Source: Adiantum capillus-veneris (taxonomy: Eukaryota > Streptophyta > Polypodiopsida > Polypodiales > Pteridaceae). Taken from it: 64,000 nt of DNA. Position 1 is the stretch's first letter. The number at the start of each line of letters is the position of its first letter. A program made the translations under genes and the position numbers. The DNA is taken from the NCBI GenBank assembly GCA_014529385.2, contig CM043960.1, forward strand, positions 27,295,896 to 27,359,895. The letters run 5' to 3'. The notes under the pieces were generated by a model. That model was not told the DNA's origin, did no database searches, and saw nothing but the letters and a program-made list of their open reading frames with translations. This document shows, one piece after another, positions 49,143-61,424 of the stretch.

Positions 49143-50087
49143 TGTTAGCAGCGGCTAATAGAGGCTACACCAAATATACATCAAGCAGGAGATATGCTAT
49201 GGTTGTGCATAATATTTTCAACACACTTTGTATAAGTCTTGGGCTCACTTGGAGTTCCAAACTTGTATATGATAGTTTGAGGTCTCAAGCTTAAACCCAT
49301 AGTAGAAGGGATTGTGATGAAAGCCTTTAAAAGGAATCCTTTATGCAAGGAGGCTTCATTCTTGAGTATCCACTCTTGAGGAATCACTTTTGAAAGCTCC
49401 CTCTCTCTTGAGTGTTCACTCTATGGCTTAGCCTTGAGCTTAATGTTTATGCTTGAGAGGTTAGTGCTAATCATGGTAATTAGAGTAAGCTCTTCTTGAT
49501 TAATCTAGTTCCTATTTTCTCGTTAGTCTTATCTTCTCTACATTTCATTATGTCATGGAGTAGTATTACACTCTTATTATTCTAGATTTGAGAGAGGTAT
49601 GTACTTCTTGCTATTAACCACTCCTATTCTTCCACAAGAATTTGATTTGTGAGATTTAGCATCACTAATTAGGTTGATTAAGTTGGGTCTTAATCTTGTA
49701 ATTAGTGTGTGTGCCCTATTGTTTGCTTGTGTGTAGATAGGTTTTATGAAGCTCTAGCACCATTCACCTCGTGTGTGTAGCTATTGATGAAGTTTCGTGA
49801 TTGACATGTGTTAACTAGTGTGTGCTTATCATTAGTGTGCTTGGGGTTTCTAGTCTATGGCAAGTCGGACTTCGATGGACTTGATGTGTATAGGAGTTGA
49901 TTGATTAGTGAGTAGAGTAGGTTTAGAGTTAGTCTTGCCACGGCTAATCTCTACTTGCATTGGAGAGGTGATCTCTTGAATCCTCTATTTCTATTCATCT
50001 GATGCTCGTGCTTCTATGCTCTAGCCGGTTGCCAATCCACGGATTTGATAATTTTGTGTGGGTTGCGTGCTACAACGTCTCCCAACA
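49143..50087 (+). repeat. LTR of a second Asp-primed gypsy-like element (945 bp)
   Basis: Starts TGTTAGCAGCGGC and ends TCTCCCAACA. The Asp-type primer site follows after two bases. The first ten bases equal those of the LTR at 11966-12886, but the interior is different, so it is another family. Confidence 0.8.
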
Positions 50088-50089
50088 TT

Positions 50090-50110
50090 TGGCACCGTTG
50101 CCAAGGATCG
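50090..50110 (+). other. primer-binding site, tRNA-Asp-like
   Basis: TGGCACCGTTGCCAAGGATC differs by transitions from TGGCGCCGTTGCCGGGGATC. Confidence 0.85.
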
Positions 50111-52252
50111 ATAACATAAGCTAGTGAGTTTAGGATGTTTAGAATAGAGTAATTTCACTACTAATTTCTCGGTTTTTGAGTGTGTGTAACTTAATTTTGG
50201 TTTGATTTGATGATGTTGTGCACAAAATTGAAGCTAATTGTTGAGTTATGAATACCCCAAATCCCCAATTCCACCCCCAATTCACTAATTTTATACTACC
50301 CCTTACTAATTTCGCTTCAATTCCATGCTAATTGTACTAATTTTATGCTAATTTCTACTAATTTTGACTAACTTTGCTAACCTAGACGCTAACATTTGAA
50401 GTGAAATGTATGTTAAATCCCCTTTTAAAAGATGGAATCATCACTCTAATCAAGTTAATTGTGCTAATTTATGCTTAATTTGATGATTTGAGTGTTTGAT
50501 TTTTGGCCTACAAATGGTCAATTTTGGAGCCAATTTGATGGTGCACACACTTGTGTGTGCAATGATGCGTCTCTGCGTGGGGAAAAAGAATAGCTTGGAG
50601 TGTAATTACAATGTAAGTTTACTCACTTGCTCATGTCAATTCTTGATTGACTAATGAGATTCAATGTGCTAATTATTTGCTAAAATTAGGTGTGTAACAC
50701 AAATTGACCTACACTTTTCACCTAATTTGATTCACTTGGAATGAAATTGATTGTCAAATTTTGACTAATGAACTTTGTTTGTATCAAAATAATGCTTAAT
50801 TCTCATCAAGAATTCATGTGTGTGCACCAAAGAGGAAAAAAACCTGTCAAAAATTTCAAGTGTGTGTGCACCTAATCTTGAATGTGTGCATACATAAAAA
50901 TTGATGTAATTGAGGTTTATGAGTATGCGACCATGTAATTGATGTGTATGCTAGGCTAATTCAATCATTAGATAAGCCTAATTGCCAAAAATTTGGGCAA
51001 AAATTGAGTGTGTATGCCTATCCAAGACCACTTGATTTTCTATGATTGATGGTCAATTAGGGCATCTAAATGATTTTTCATTTTGAAATGATCATAGAAA
51101 GTGTGTGAAATCATTAGGTGTAAGCCTAAATGCATTGCCAATTGAGCCAAATTTGAACTTTTATGCTTAATTTTTGAGTGTGTGCATTGCTTGATTGGGT
51201 CAAAATAGTGTTATTTTTTGAGAAATTAAGCATGCATGCATTCATTTATGCTTGATAGAGTGTAAAATTTGGACCTTGCTATAAGGAATTGATGTATTGG
51301 TTGCATAAAAGTTTGGTCTAAATTTGGGTTTGTGTGCCTACTCAATGGCATAAAAAGTCCAAATTGAAGATGAATGATTGGCCTTGGTTGCCAATTATGA
51401 TGATTAAAAGACCTAAAGTGGTTGGTGTTCTACGTGTATAATTGATTTGGGATGATTCGATTGATACACAATTGAAAATGATTTTACGTATTATCATTGT
51501 CATGTATGCCAATTTGATCGGATATGGTAAGAATTTTGATGATTTGTGCATTTGGAGGTGCCATAATCACATGTGTGTAGCCATAGAAACCAAGAATAAC
51601 CAATCCGATAGGGTTTGGATGATTAGGGATTTTGCAAGATGAGCAATCAAAATTGCAATTCTTGAATGGCATGTTTTGACTACATTGTGTACAAATAATG
51701 CTTGCTTTGAAATCATTTTTATGGAAAAACAAAAACATTTAAGCCTACATTAGCATGGAAATGACATCAAGCATGATTTTTGAATCAAAAGTTTAAGGAT
51801 GTATTTATATTAAAGTTTGTTGGGTAATGCTTCATTCATACCAAGAAAAGGAGATTTGTGTGCGATCAATGAAATTAACCAACAAAATTGTTCAAGAATG
51901 GCATCTTAATCAAAGAGGAATCGCAAAAAACCGGTGTCTCCATACATGCCAAATTAGTTATTCATGACTGTTCAAAAGCTACCATGCATGATATTAAGTT
52001 TTTTTCTCAAAAGAAAATAAATAAATAATTCTTAATGAACATACTAGCGCTGCATTGTATGACGAGTGTACATTTGAAGCGGCTTGCAAGTAGAATCATG
52101 CTCAAGGGGAGAAACCTTGTCAACTCATACATCCTCCAAATCCTTGTGTTGCATGAAGGGAATGGGTGGGAACGTAATCCTAAGGAGTCAAACAAACTCA
52201 TTTCATGACTGGCTTGATGCCTTGTCGTGTAGCTCTAACCAAACACACACAC
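50111..52252 (+). other. non-coding leader, no gene seen
   Basis: AT-rich sequence without a supported ORF. It is full of 'gtgtgtgca' and 'caatttga' phrases. It is probably the internal leader of the element opened at 49143; no gag or pol follows before the copia insertion at 52253. The last about 250 bp may be unrelated host sequence. Confidence 0.5.
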
Positions 52253-52479
52253 TGTTGGAATTAGGGTTGCAGAGAAACACACACAGCTTGGAGAAGACGA
52301 AGGAAGCTCAAGGCACACAATAGAGAGTGTGTTACTTAGTGTGCTATGGAAAGATAGATAGCCCTAGAGTGATGGGCGTATATACAATGCACGGGGGAAA
52401 AAACCTCCTAAAGAGGGAAAAAATGCCCCGGCGGTCCTAGTGTGTTCACACACATCACTACCACATGTATATGGTAACA
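52253..52479 (-). repeat. copia 3' LTR (227 bp)
   Basis: On the minus strand it runs TGTTACCATATACATG to TTCCAACA, with a purine tract (CCAGGGGGGATT) just before it. Confidence 0.95.
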
Positions 52480-52554
52480 AATCCCCCCTGGAGTGATGCG
52501 GTGAACGAGAGCTGGCACATGAGTAAAGGGAAGTGCCATGCCCTGAGGAAATGA

Positions 52555-55500
52555 TCAGTCCACAAAGGGGAGTAAGCCCAAAGCTTTGCGGAAAGCTTCA
52601 AGCTTCTCACGAGACAATGCCTTTGTGAAAAGATCTGCAAGGTTGTCCTGTGTTGGCACATAAGCCAAGCTAATCTCTCCTGTTGAGAGCCTCTCCCTGA
52701 CATAGTGGTAATGCACCTCAATGTGCTTTGTGCAAGCATGAAAAATTAGGTTCCTCGCAACTGCCAACGCGCTCTGACTGTCAGTGTAGATAGTGTTGGC
52801 AGTGTCCTGTCCAACACCCAAATCAGCCATAAGGTGTCTGAGCCATACACACTCAATCGTACCTGTGAAGACTGCCCTGTACTCAGCCTCATAACTCGAA
52901 GTGGCCACAGTAGTTTGCTTCTTGCTCAACCATGATATACATGAACTGCCAAGCATGAAACAAAAACCACTTGTGGACACTCGCGTGTCAAAACAACCAG
53001 CCCAATCTAAGTCCGAAAAAGCATGTAAGTCTGGCGGCAATGATCCCCCCTTGGGATAAAACAAGCCAAGATGTAAAGTGCCACTAAGGTAGCAGAAAAT
53101 CCTCTTGACAGCCTGCCAATGCTTAGACGCTGGGCTATGCATAAATCTGCTGACCTGTGAGACTGCAAACTAAATATCTGGCCTCCTGTTGCATACATAA
53201 ATGAGGCAACCAACAGCAGTTTGGTAAAGAGTGACATCAGGCAGGATCACCAGCATCATGTAGACTCAACTTCAAACTTGTTTCCATGGGAGTGGCAATA
53301 GGTTTGCAATCCTCAAGTCCAAACTTACATAGCAATGTCTCTATGTAACTTTTCTAACACAAGGCAATACCACCATCACACTGCTTAAACTGTATACCCA
53401 AATAATGATTCAATAGCCCCAAATCTTTCATCTTGAAAGTAGCATTCAAATCAGCCTTAAATTCAGCAATGTGTCTCTCATTTGGTCCAGTGATCAGCAA
53501 ATCATCAACATAAAGAACCACAATGAGAAGTACATCACCCTCACGCTTTACATACAATGTGCTTTCGGTTGGATTGTTACGAAAGCCTTGTTTGACCAAA
53601 TGAGTGTCAGCTTTCTCATACCAAGCACGAGGAGATTGCTTCAACCCATACAAAGACTTGTTACATTTGCACACTTTGTCCTCTTGTCCTTTTATGACAA
53701 AACCGTGAGGCTGCGTTACATAAACTTCCTCAAATATGTCACCATTCAAGAAAGCAGTAACAATGTCTGATTGATGTACATCCCAACCAAAATGAGCTGC
53801 CAATGCACATAGAAAATGCACAATAGTCATACAACAAGTGGGAGCAAAAGTCTCTTCATAATCTATGCCTTTTTGCTGTGCATAACCCTTTGCAACAAGT
53901 CGAGCCTTATGGCGATCGATCTCACCATCTGGCTTGTGTTTCAACTTGTAAACCTACTTTGTACCAATGGGCTTTTTGCCAGGAGGCAAATCACATAAAG
54001 TCCATGTGTCATTTTCTATAAGTGCATCATATTCTGATTGCATGGCAGCCATCCAATTTTCTGAATTTTGTGCTTCATCAAAAGTCAGAGGCTCCTCAAC
54101 ATCATGTAAGCTAGACACAGCCAAAGCATAACAATCTGATACATAAGATGCATGGTGAGAGCCTGAACGAGTACGACTAGACAAAGGTGCATCCAATTTA
54201 TTGTCACGCAAAGTGTGCACTAGCCATTTTGGCATACCTCTAGCCTGCTCATTTTCAGCCCTTTCCTCATCAAGTACATCATGTACATTTGCATCAGTAA
54301 TAGGCTGATCTAGAACATTTTCAGAAACCCCCATAGGCTGTACATTTGCCTCATTGGAACTTACATTCGTATTTCCACCACTGAAAAGAGGCAACAAAGT
54401 GTCATAAATGTCCTGTGAGCTTACAGTACTATCTCTAGTACATGACAATAAGGGCTGAACATAATCTTCCACAAACACTACATCCTGAGAAACCAGAATA
54501 CGTTTTGTTTGCAGATGATACAACATGTAACCTTTGCTTTCAGCACTATAGCCAACAAAAATACATTTGACAGCGTTATCATCCAGTTTTCTGCGCTGCA
54601 CTTGTAGCACCAAAGCATATGCCAAACAGCCAAAAACACGCATGTGCTCAATAGAAGGTTTTCTATCATGCCATGCTTCATATGGAGTAATAGACTGCAA
54701 AGCTTTTGTAGGACACGTGTTAAGTACATAAGTGGCACACATAATGGCCTCAAGCCAAAACGAATGCGGCAAAGCTTGACTTTTGACCATACATCGTGCC
54801 ATTTCCGTCAGTGACCTGTTTTTCCTCTCAGCAACACCATTTTACTGAGGTGTATAAGGCACTGTACATTGGTGTTTTATCCCACGACTAGCCAAAAATG
54901 CATTAAATTCATGAGACATATACTCCCTCCCTCGATCGGAACGGAGGGTGCCCATAGTACATTTCGAGACATTTTCAGCCATAGCCAGAAATTGTTTGAA
55001 GCACATAAAAACTTCGGACTGCGCTTTAAGCGGAAATACCCATGCATGCCTAGAGTAGTCATCAATGAAAGTCACGAAGTACAGGTAATTGCCCAAGGAC
55101 GGAGTTTGCATGGGCCCACAAACATCACTATGCACAAGCTGGAACCTGCATGTGGCCCGAACTGAACCATCCTTTGGAAACATAGAACGCTGCATCTTAC
55201 CCAAAATACAGCCTTCACAAACATGTTTGACAGGTGCTTCAAGAGGTTGCAAAGAAGCAACCATATCAGATTTCTGCAAACGCAGCAAACTAGTAAAATT
55301 CAGATGACCAAAACGTGCATGCCAAAGTTTTGCATCTGAAATAGCCCTTGAATCTGCAACAACATTTGCAAAATTTTGTCCACACTTGTCATACAAAGTG
55401 ATCTTATACAGCCCACGGCACAAAAGGCCAGATGCAAAAATTTCATCACCAAAACTGAGATCATGAACTGTACATCTATCATCCACAAATTTGACTACAA

Positions 55501-56842
55501 GTCCAAGTCTAGCAAGTGCGGATACAGACAAGAGATTCTTCTTGATCCCAGGTACATAAAGTGCTTCAACAAGTGTGAAGGAACTGCCATTAGCAGCAGT
55601 GAGCACAATCTTTCCAGCTCCCTGAACTGGATAAGAGGCGTTGTTGGCACAAGTGACTGAATTCCCATGAGGGACAGACTCAAGAGAGGTAAACAATTCA
55701 CGATGTGAGGTAATGTGCTTTGTAGCACCACTGTCGAAATACCACACATGTGAATCTTGAGCAATTGACAAGCATGCATCATGGAGAGCAGGATTGTAAG
55801 TGCACTCTGCGCTAAAAGCCCATTCTGCATCAACATCAGCATTATAGTCTCCTTTCACCGAAGACTCAACAATGGCTGCATTTGTAGTGGAACCAGCATT
55901 TGCAGTGGAACCACCCTCTTTCTTCTTAGACTCTTTGGCCTTCAACTTAGGACACGACTTGATCAAGTGATCATTGGCTTTACAATAATGGCAACGCATC
56001 TTCTTTTTGCCCTTATCACCAGAATTGCCAGACAAAGTACTGCCAGCAGAAGCATTAGGAATAGAATTTTTGCCACTCGCAGCAGAACCATAAGAAGTGG
56101 CTGCATTACTGTTACCACCCTTTCTTTGAGAAGCAATAAAAGCCTGTTCAACTGCACGCTGCCTAGTCCTGTTTTTTCTAGAAAGTGACTCTTGCAACAG
56201 CAATGTGCATAATGCATCAAACTTGACAACTTCAGGATTTCCTTGGGTCATCAGTCTCCAAGTACTAGCAAAAGTCTGGTAGGAATCTGGTAAGGCATCA
56301 AGAACAGTCTGCTTAAGGGAACTGTCTGAAATGACTTCACCTGCAGAAATAAGCTGCTCATTGATATCCTTGACACTAGCAAGGAAAGTGTCCATATCAT
56401 CTTCCTCGTGCATAATCTTCGACTCCAGCTCTTTACGCAGCAAAGCAATTTTAGCCTCATTGCGGCTTGCATAAAGACTTGCTAAAATATCCCAAGCCTG
56501 TTTTGCAGATTTTGCTGAACGAATGTGAGGAACAATGGTGCGCTTCACAGACAACGCAATCAATGCATGAGCCTGTGCATCCTTAACATCCCAACGAGCT
56601 TGTTCTGCTGTAGGCAAAACAACTCTAACAGCTGCAATCCTTGCAGCAAGACCTGCAACATCCTCAACATCGCCTACATCCTCAGAACCAGGACGTACAT
56701 CAATGCCCTGCACAATGTTCCAGACACCCTTTGACACAAGAACATGTTGCATCATATAAGCCCACATAGGGTAGTTGTCCCCATCCAACCTGTGCTCAAC
56801 AGCAAACATCTTGAACACATCTGTGTTGTTGTTGTCAGCCAT
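52555..56842 (-). pseudogene. copia gag-pol polyprotein with several stops
   Basis: From ATG 56842 (MADNNNTDVF) the minus strand reads Gag (UBN2 type), the knuckle CHYCKANDHLIKSC and the protease site WYFDSGATKHI. Integrase has the HHCC finger (LWHARFGH ... CEGCILGKM) and core residues in VHSDVCGPM, LRSDRGREYM and NGVAERNRS. RT has [39 protein letters not shown] and the YVDD box. RNase H has SDLDWAGC and SSYEAEYR, and the end is TKHIEVHYHYVRE. Lesions are TAA at 54844-54842 (usual Gln of PQQNG), TAG at 53956-53954 (usual Trp of TKWVYK), TAG at 53356-53354 (usual Gln), a frameshift near 53260 and a TAG near 53172. Confidence 0.95.
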
Positions 56843-57143
56843 GGTAAATGCACCTGATGTGAAAACTGTCCGAAAATAGGAGAAACGGAGCGGGAACAAC
56901 CTGTGCTATATAAAACAAACCGTAGAAGACTATAAGGCACTTGTAATGCAGGAAACGGCACTGATAAAAATTCTGCACAAAGTGACGAAATAGCCTGTGC
57001 AGTACTACCTGTAGTGGAAACGGAGGCCGAAATGAGTCCAAATTTTTTGTCGACCTGCGAACGCTCGCCAAAGCTCAGTGAAATCGGAGAAAGTGAGGAG
57101 GCGTGTGTTGTAGTAGCTGGCGACTAAGCCCGGGAGGACGTGA

Positions 57144-57158
57144 CTTGCTCTGATACCA
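57144..57158 (-). other. primer-binding site, tRNA-iMet
   Basis: The minus strand reads TGGTATCAGAGCAAG two bases inside the 5' LTR. Confidence 0.93.
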
Positions 57159-57160
57159 AT

Positions 57161-57387
57161 TGTTGGAATTAGGGTTGCAGAGAAACACACACAGCTTGGA
57201 GAAGACGAAGGAAGCTCAAGGCACACAATAGAGAGTGTGTTACTTAGTGTGCTATGGAAAGATAGATAGCCCTAAAGTGATGGGCGTATATACAATGCAC
57301 GGGGAAAAAAACCTCCTAAAGAGGGAAAAAATGCCCCGGCGGTCCTAGTGTGTTCACACACATCACTACCACATGTATATGGTAACA
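57161..57387 (-). repeat. copia 5' LTR (227 bp)
   Basis: Direct repeat of 52253-52479 with two visible differences (ctaaag/ctagag and one G/A in the G-A run). Confidence 0.95.
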
Positions 57388-57710
57388 CACACAGCCACGA
57401 GACTCTTCGTTTGTCTTGCATCTCTAGAAACACAGCGCGCATGCTGCAATTGGCCCACCTCGTCGATTATGGCGCATAAAACTCTCTCACACACACACAA
57501 CTGACTGCCTTCTGAGGGCTATACGCCCGTGAACCACCCCGACCTTGCTTGGCTTTATTTGCGCAAGCAAACACAGCATTTTCTGTGGCTCGACGCTCGC
57601 AACCCCACACTCACACTCATGCACGTTGTCAGAACACGCCGCCGAGTCCCCCGGCATTCAATAATCTACACTTGGCATCTACACGAGTCTGCAGTCGCTC
57701 AAAATTCTCA

Positions 57711-57755
<45 letters not shown>

Positions 57756-59202
57756 CTCAAGCTCGTTGATGTTGCAGTACCTCCTACATGCCCGCCTTGC
57801 ATGCCGGCTGTACCGTAACACCACCATCCCCGTGTTGCTTTGGCTTGTCTCGTAGCCATGGCTCCAAACTCGTCAAAGTAAAAAAAAACTCAAGATTTTA
57901 CGATTTCATCCGGGTAAAACGCTTTGGTTTCAGAGGCCCATACATGCTCTGGTTTCGCTATGGTTTGCTCCTTTTGTAAACTTTCCTGGTTGCAGCGCAA
58001 GTTCTCATCACCTTCCCGAGTCTGGAGACCACCCATTGGCTTTCAAGCCAACGCACCCTCACACACACATGCGGCTGATCGTCCCTATCACTCTTGGTTG
58101 CGGGGAGTTGAACCAGAAGATGACGACAAAATACCTCTCCTTTTGCTGTCAAGCCAACTCAAATATAAAAATAAAAATCACTATGCCTCTTTTTGAAAAT
58201 AAATGGAGGACGAGGATTCCTCTTGAAACTTTAGAGGGGTGCACATTGAAACAAAATAACTCCGATTGTTGACAAATTAATGCATGAACGATGGGATTTT
58301 TTGCTTGCTCAAAACAACTTTCATGCTCAATTTGAGTACTAAAAGACTTTGTACATTAATGAATGAGCAGATGCATTGACAATTGACTCAAACATCCAAT
58401 TTTGGTCGATTAAAGAGAAACAGCGAGTCATAAAAAAGTAGCACGAGTCGTGAGTTGTCATTTGCAAGGGTGCATCCAAAATTTCACAACAACATAAAAA
58501 AGAGCACTTTTTAAGTAGAAAAATACATTACAGAAAACAGTTTTTTCTTTTAATAAACAAGCTAGTTTGTCATATTACTATATTATAGCACTACTTGATG
58601 GATTCTTGATCTTAAAACAAAGTTAATTATTTTAATAAAAAGACAACATAGGCACAACCTACAATTCTTTAGTTTCTAAAATTGGCCATAAAAAATGCAT
58701 TACAGAAAAGAGTTTTTTTTTCTTTTAATAAAAAAGCTAGTTTGTCATATTACTATATTATAGCACTACTTGATGGATTCTTGCTCTTAAAAAAAGCTAA
58801 TTATTTTAATAAAAAGACAACATAGGCACAACCTACAATTCTTTAGTTTCTAAAATTGGCCATAAAAAGAAAATTTTTGATCTTAATGTAGTCCTTAACC
58901 AACATTGTCACTCTACATATCAAATTTCATAGACATGGTGCTTCATAACTACATAAGCAATAGATGTACGAAGAGCATCTAAGATAAATGTGAAGATATT
59001 GGGCTTGCATGCATGGATTTTCTCCAAGCAAGCTCAAAAAAGCTTTATTCTTACAATGAAACTTCATCACATGCCATATAAACTTGAAAACATTGAGAAT
59101 TTAAGCAAACAATAAAAAGCACAAATCAAAATAAGTATCTTCGCATCAAAAAGTCAAGTTTCTGAACATAAACATAGTTCGATGAGTTTAAAGTCATAAA
59201 AA
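57388..59202. other. no gene recognised; CT tract and a 172-bp tandem duplication
   Basis: (CT)n at about 57715-57753. Short frames only. A direct duplication with period 172 bp covers 58526-58697 and 58698-58867 (start 'cattacagaaaa.ag', end 'ctaaaattggccataaaaa'). The last 300 bp before 59203 would be 3' UTR of the methyltransferase-like gene. Confidence 0.6.
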
Positions 59203-61400
59203 CTATGCTTGAATGGGAAGATCTTCTTCCTCCTTGTTCCTTGTCTCCTCTCCCATTGAAGTTATTTGAAGAGGAGTGTCACTAGCTTGCTCCTCAACCT
59301 CTACATTATCTGGTTCAAAATCCACAAGATCAACTATCTCCCCAACTTTCTCACTACCAATTGGAGGTTGTGGCTCTCCAGATCCATCAAAGAAGCGAGG
59401 ATTAGATGCCATGCTTTTCATTCCCACCTCTTGGAACTCATATGGTAACTCCTTAAGAGTTGTGACTCGTTGCTCAATAAACTTAACTTGAAGTGGATCA
59501 CATTTCATAGCAACCACATTTCGGCCTCGCTTCAATGCACTAACAGCTGTAGTGCCTGTCCCCGCAAAGAGGTCCATTACCCATTCTCCTCTCATTGAGA
59601 GTAATTCAATCAAATACATCATCAAAAGTTGAGGCTTTTGATATGGATTTATGACTCCTTGTACATGTGCACTGGTATGTTTGAACTTTTTGCAGACTCC
59701 TGGTCATTCAAAAACATTTGTGCGATTTGGTTTCACCGCAAAATTATATGATCCTTTACTCTGAACACCTAGAGATGAGTAAAATCCAATGGTGGCAAAC
59801 TCGCAAGCCCAAGAAAGGCGATCAAGCTTATATCCATGAATGTTTGGATTTATCCTACAAAAAAATAGTTCAATTAAGCAAAAAGCAAAAAATAACACCT
59901 TACTACTAGTATAAAACTTCAAAGGTTTCACTTACCATGTTAGCATTTGACATGTCATGTTTGAGTCAGTGAAAGCTTTTTGCACTGCAGCAATTTGATC
60001 ATGGGCATGAAAAAATACTACTGACCAATTTCTCCAAAAGCCTCTATAACTTTTTTATAGGTAGATACTCCATACTTTACATCATCATTGACAGAGTTTG
60101 GAGCACTAAAACCATAAGGAGCATCTGCAATGGCTAGTGTGTAAGACCGTGGGGTAGCATATGTGCTCATTTCTTCAACCATGCCTTCATGAATACACCA
60201 ATGAGATGGAGACTCATCTACATTATCCGGAATATAAAGTGAGAGACCAAGAGTGATTTCAAAGCTTTGGGGTTGTTGTCTCCTTTGTCTCTCAAGACGA
60301 CACCATGACAAGAACTGTTCAAAGTCAAGAGGGATCTTCTTGATGGAAACCTGTGGATCTTTGTTCTAGAATACACAACAAAGATATAAGATAAAAGGAA
60401 AAGACTTATTAAAAAAAAGATAAATTTGAAGTCTAACTAGAGTTGATTTTATAATTTGTAAGTGGATTCTAGAATCCTCAAAGAATAATCTTTAAAACCC
60501 ATGATATAAATCACAAGTAAAATAATCCATGGGATTCTAGAATCTAGCCACATGCAAAATAAAAAAACTTGAACTTTGGATTTCAAAATCCAAATGGTTT
60601 TCTTGGGATTCTAGAATCCAAACCCAAAACCAATAAATGGGACATTGATTTAAGATTTTAAAAACTAAAGGGTCACCTTAGGATTCTGGAATTCAAAGCC
60701 ACATAAATGTAATGTAAGAAGGCTATCACAAGAGTCCAAAATAATCAAAAGCAATACTAGACATATTCAAAGTCAATAGTGGCCAAATAACAAGGAATTA
60801 CAACCAAGGAGAGCAACTCACCGTGTTAGAAAATAGCAACATGTACTTCTCCAACACATGGGGTTTGCTTGAGTCTGGATAATACTGGACCACGTCGTCC
60901 CAATTAGAGCAGTTCAATTTTTCAATCATTATTCTTTGCATGTGCAACATGATCTTTTGCCTCATGATAGACAAAGAGAAATATTATTCATGATAGAAAG
61001 AAAAACATCAATGAATATTTCAAATCATTATAATTACAAACCTTTCAAATTCTTCTCCCATTTGCTTTAGAGAGATGCTTCCACCCTTCACACGTGAGAG
61101 TACAACAATAATCAATGATTTTCACGTGTTCCTTGCAATTGTCTCCATGGTGTTATTTTCATATCTTCGAGGATGGGCTTTGGTGAATCCTCTTTTGAGA
61201 CACCTTTTCCTTTGAAAGATGCATGGGACTTGCTTAGCTTTTGACCCTTTAGCTTTCGTTGCTCATGTAGCTTGAAGATCTCCTCTTGTAAGTCCCAAAC
61301 TTCTCCATCGCAAAAGGCAGGTTGATAATAGTTGTCATAATGTTTAGTATTAGGCTTTTAACTTGCTCCACAACCACCTTTCTTTTTCAACTCCTCCAAT
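59203..61400 (-). pseudogene. beta-class DNA amino-methyltransferase-like gene, four exons, decayed
   Basis: Enzymes of this family (N6_N4_Mtase) add methyl groups from S-adenosylmethionine to adenine N6 or cytosine N4 in DNA. Exons on the minus strand are about 61400-61042, 60960-60822, 60365-59936 and 59854-59203, with GT-AG introns of 81, 456 and 81 bp in consistent phase. Exon 2 has MLHMQRIMIEKLNCSNWDDV. Exon 3 has the target-methylation motif as IADAPYGF (usual D/S-PPY, so the first Pro is Ala), then NWSVVFFHAHDQIAAVQKAF. Exon 4 has INPYQKPQLLMMYLIELL and the cofactor motif VMDLFAGTGTTAVSALKRGR. Motif IV before motif I gives the beta order. The acidic C-terminus ends at 59203. Lesions: TAA in exon 1, frameshifts near 61120 and 60030, and TGA in exon 4 (FE-stop-PG). 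Confidence 0.82.
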
Positions 61401-61424
61401 TGAAGCAATTCACACAGATAAAAA

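Larger units (their letters stand above)
52253..57387 (-). mobile_element. young Ty1/copia element, complete, 5135 bp
   Basis: Two 227-bp LTRs (52253-52479 and 57161-57387), iMet primer site at 57158-57144 and purine tract at 52490-52480 on the minus strand, one gag-pol, and CACAC on both sides (52248-52252 and 57388-57392). The LTRs differ at two positions that I can see. The flank is itself CA-rich, so the duplication is less certain than the ends. Confidence 0.95.
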
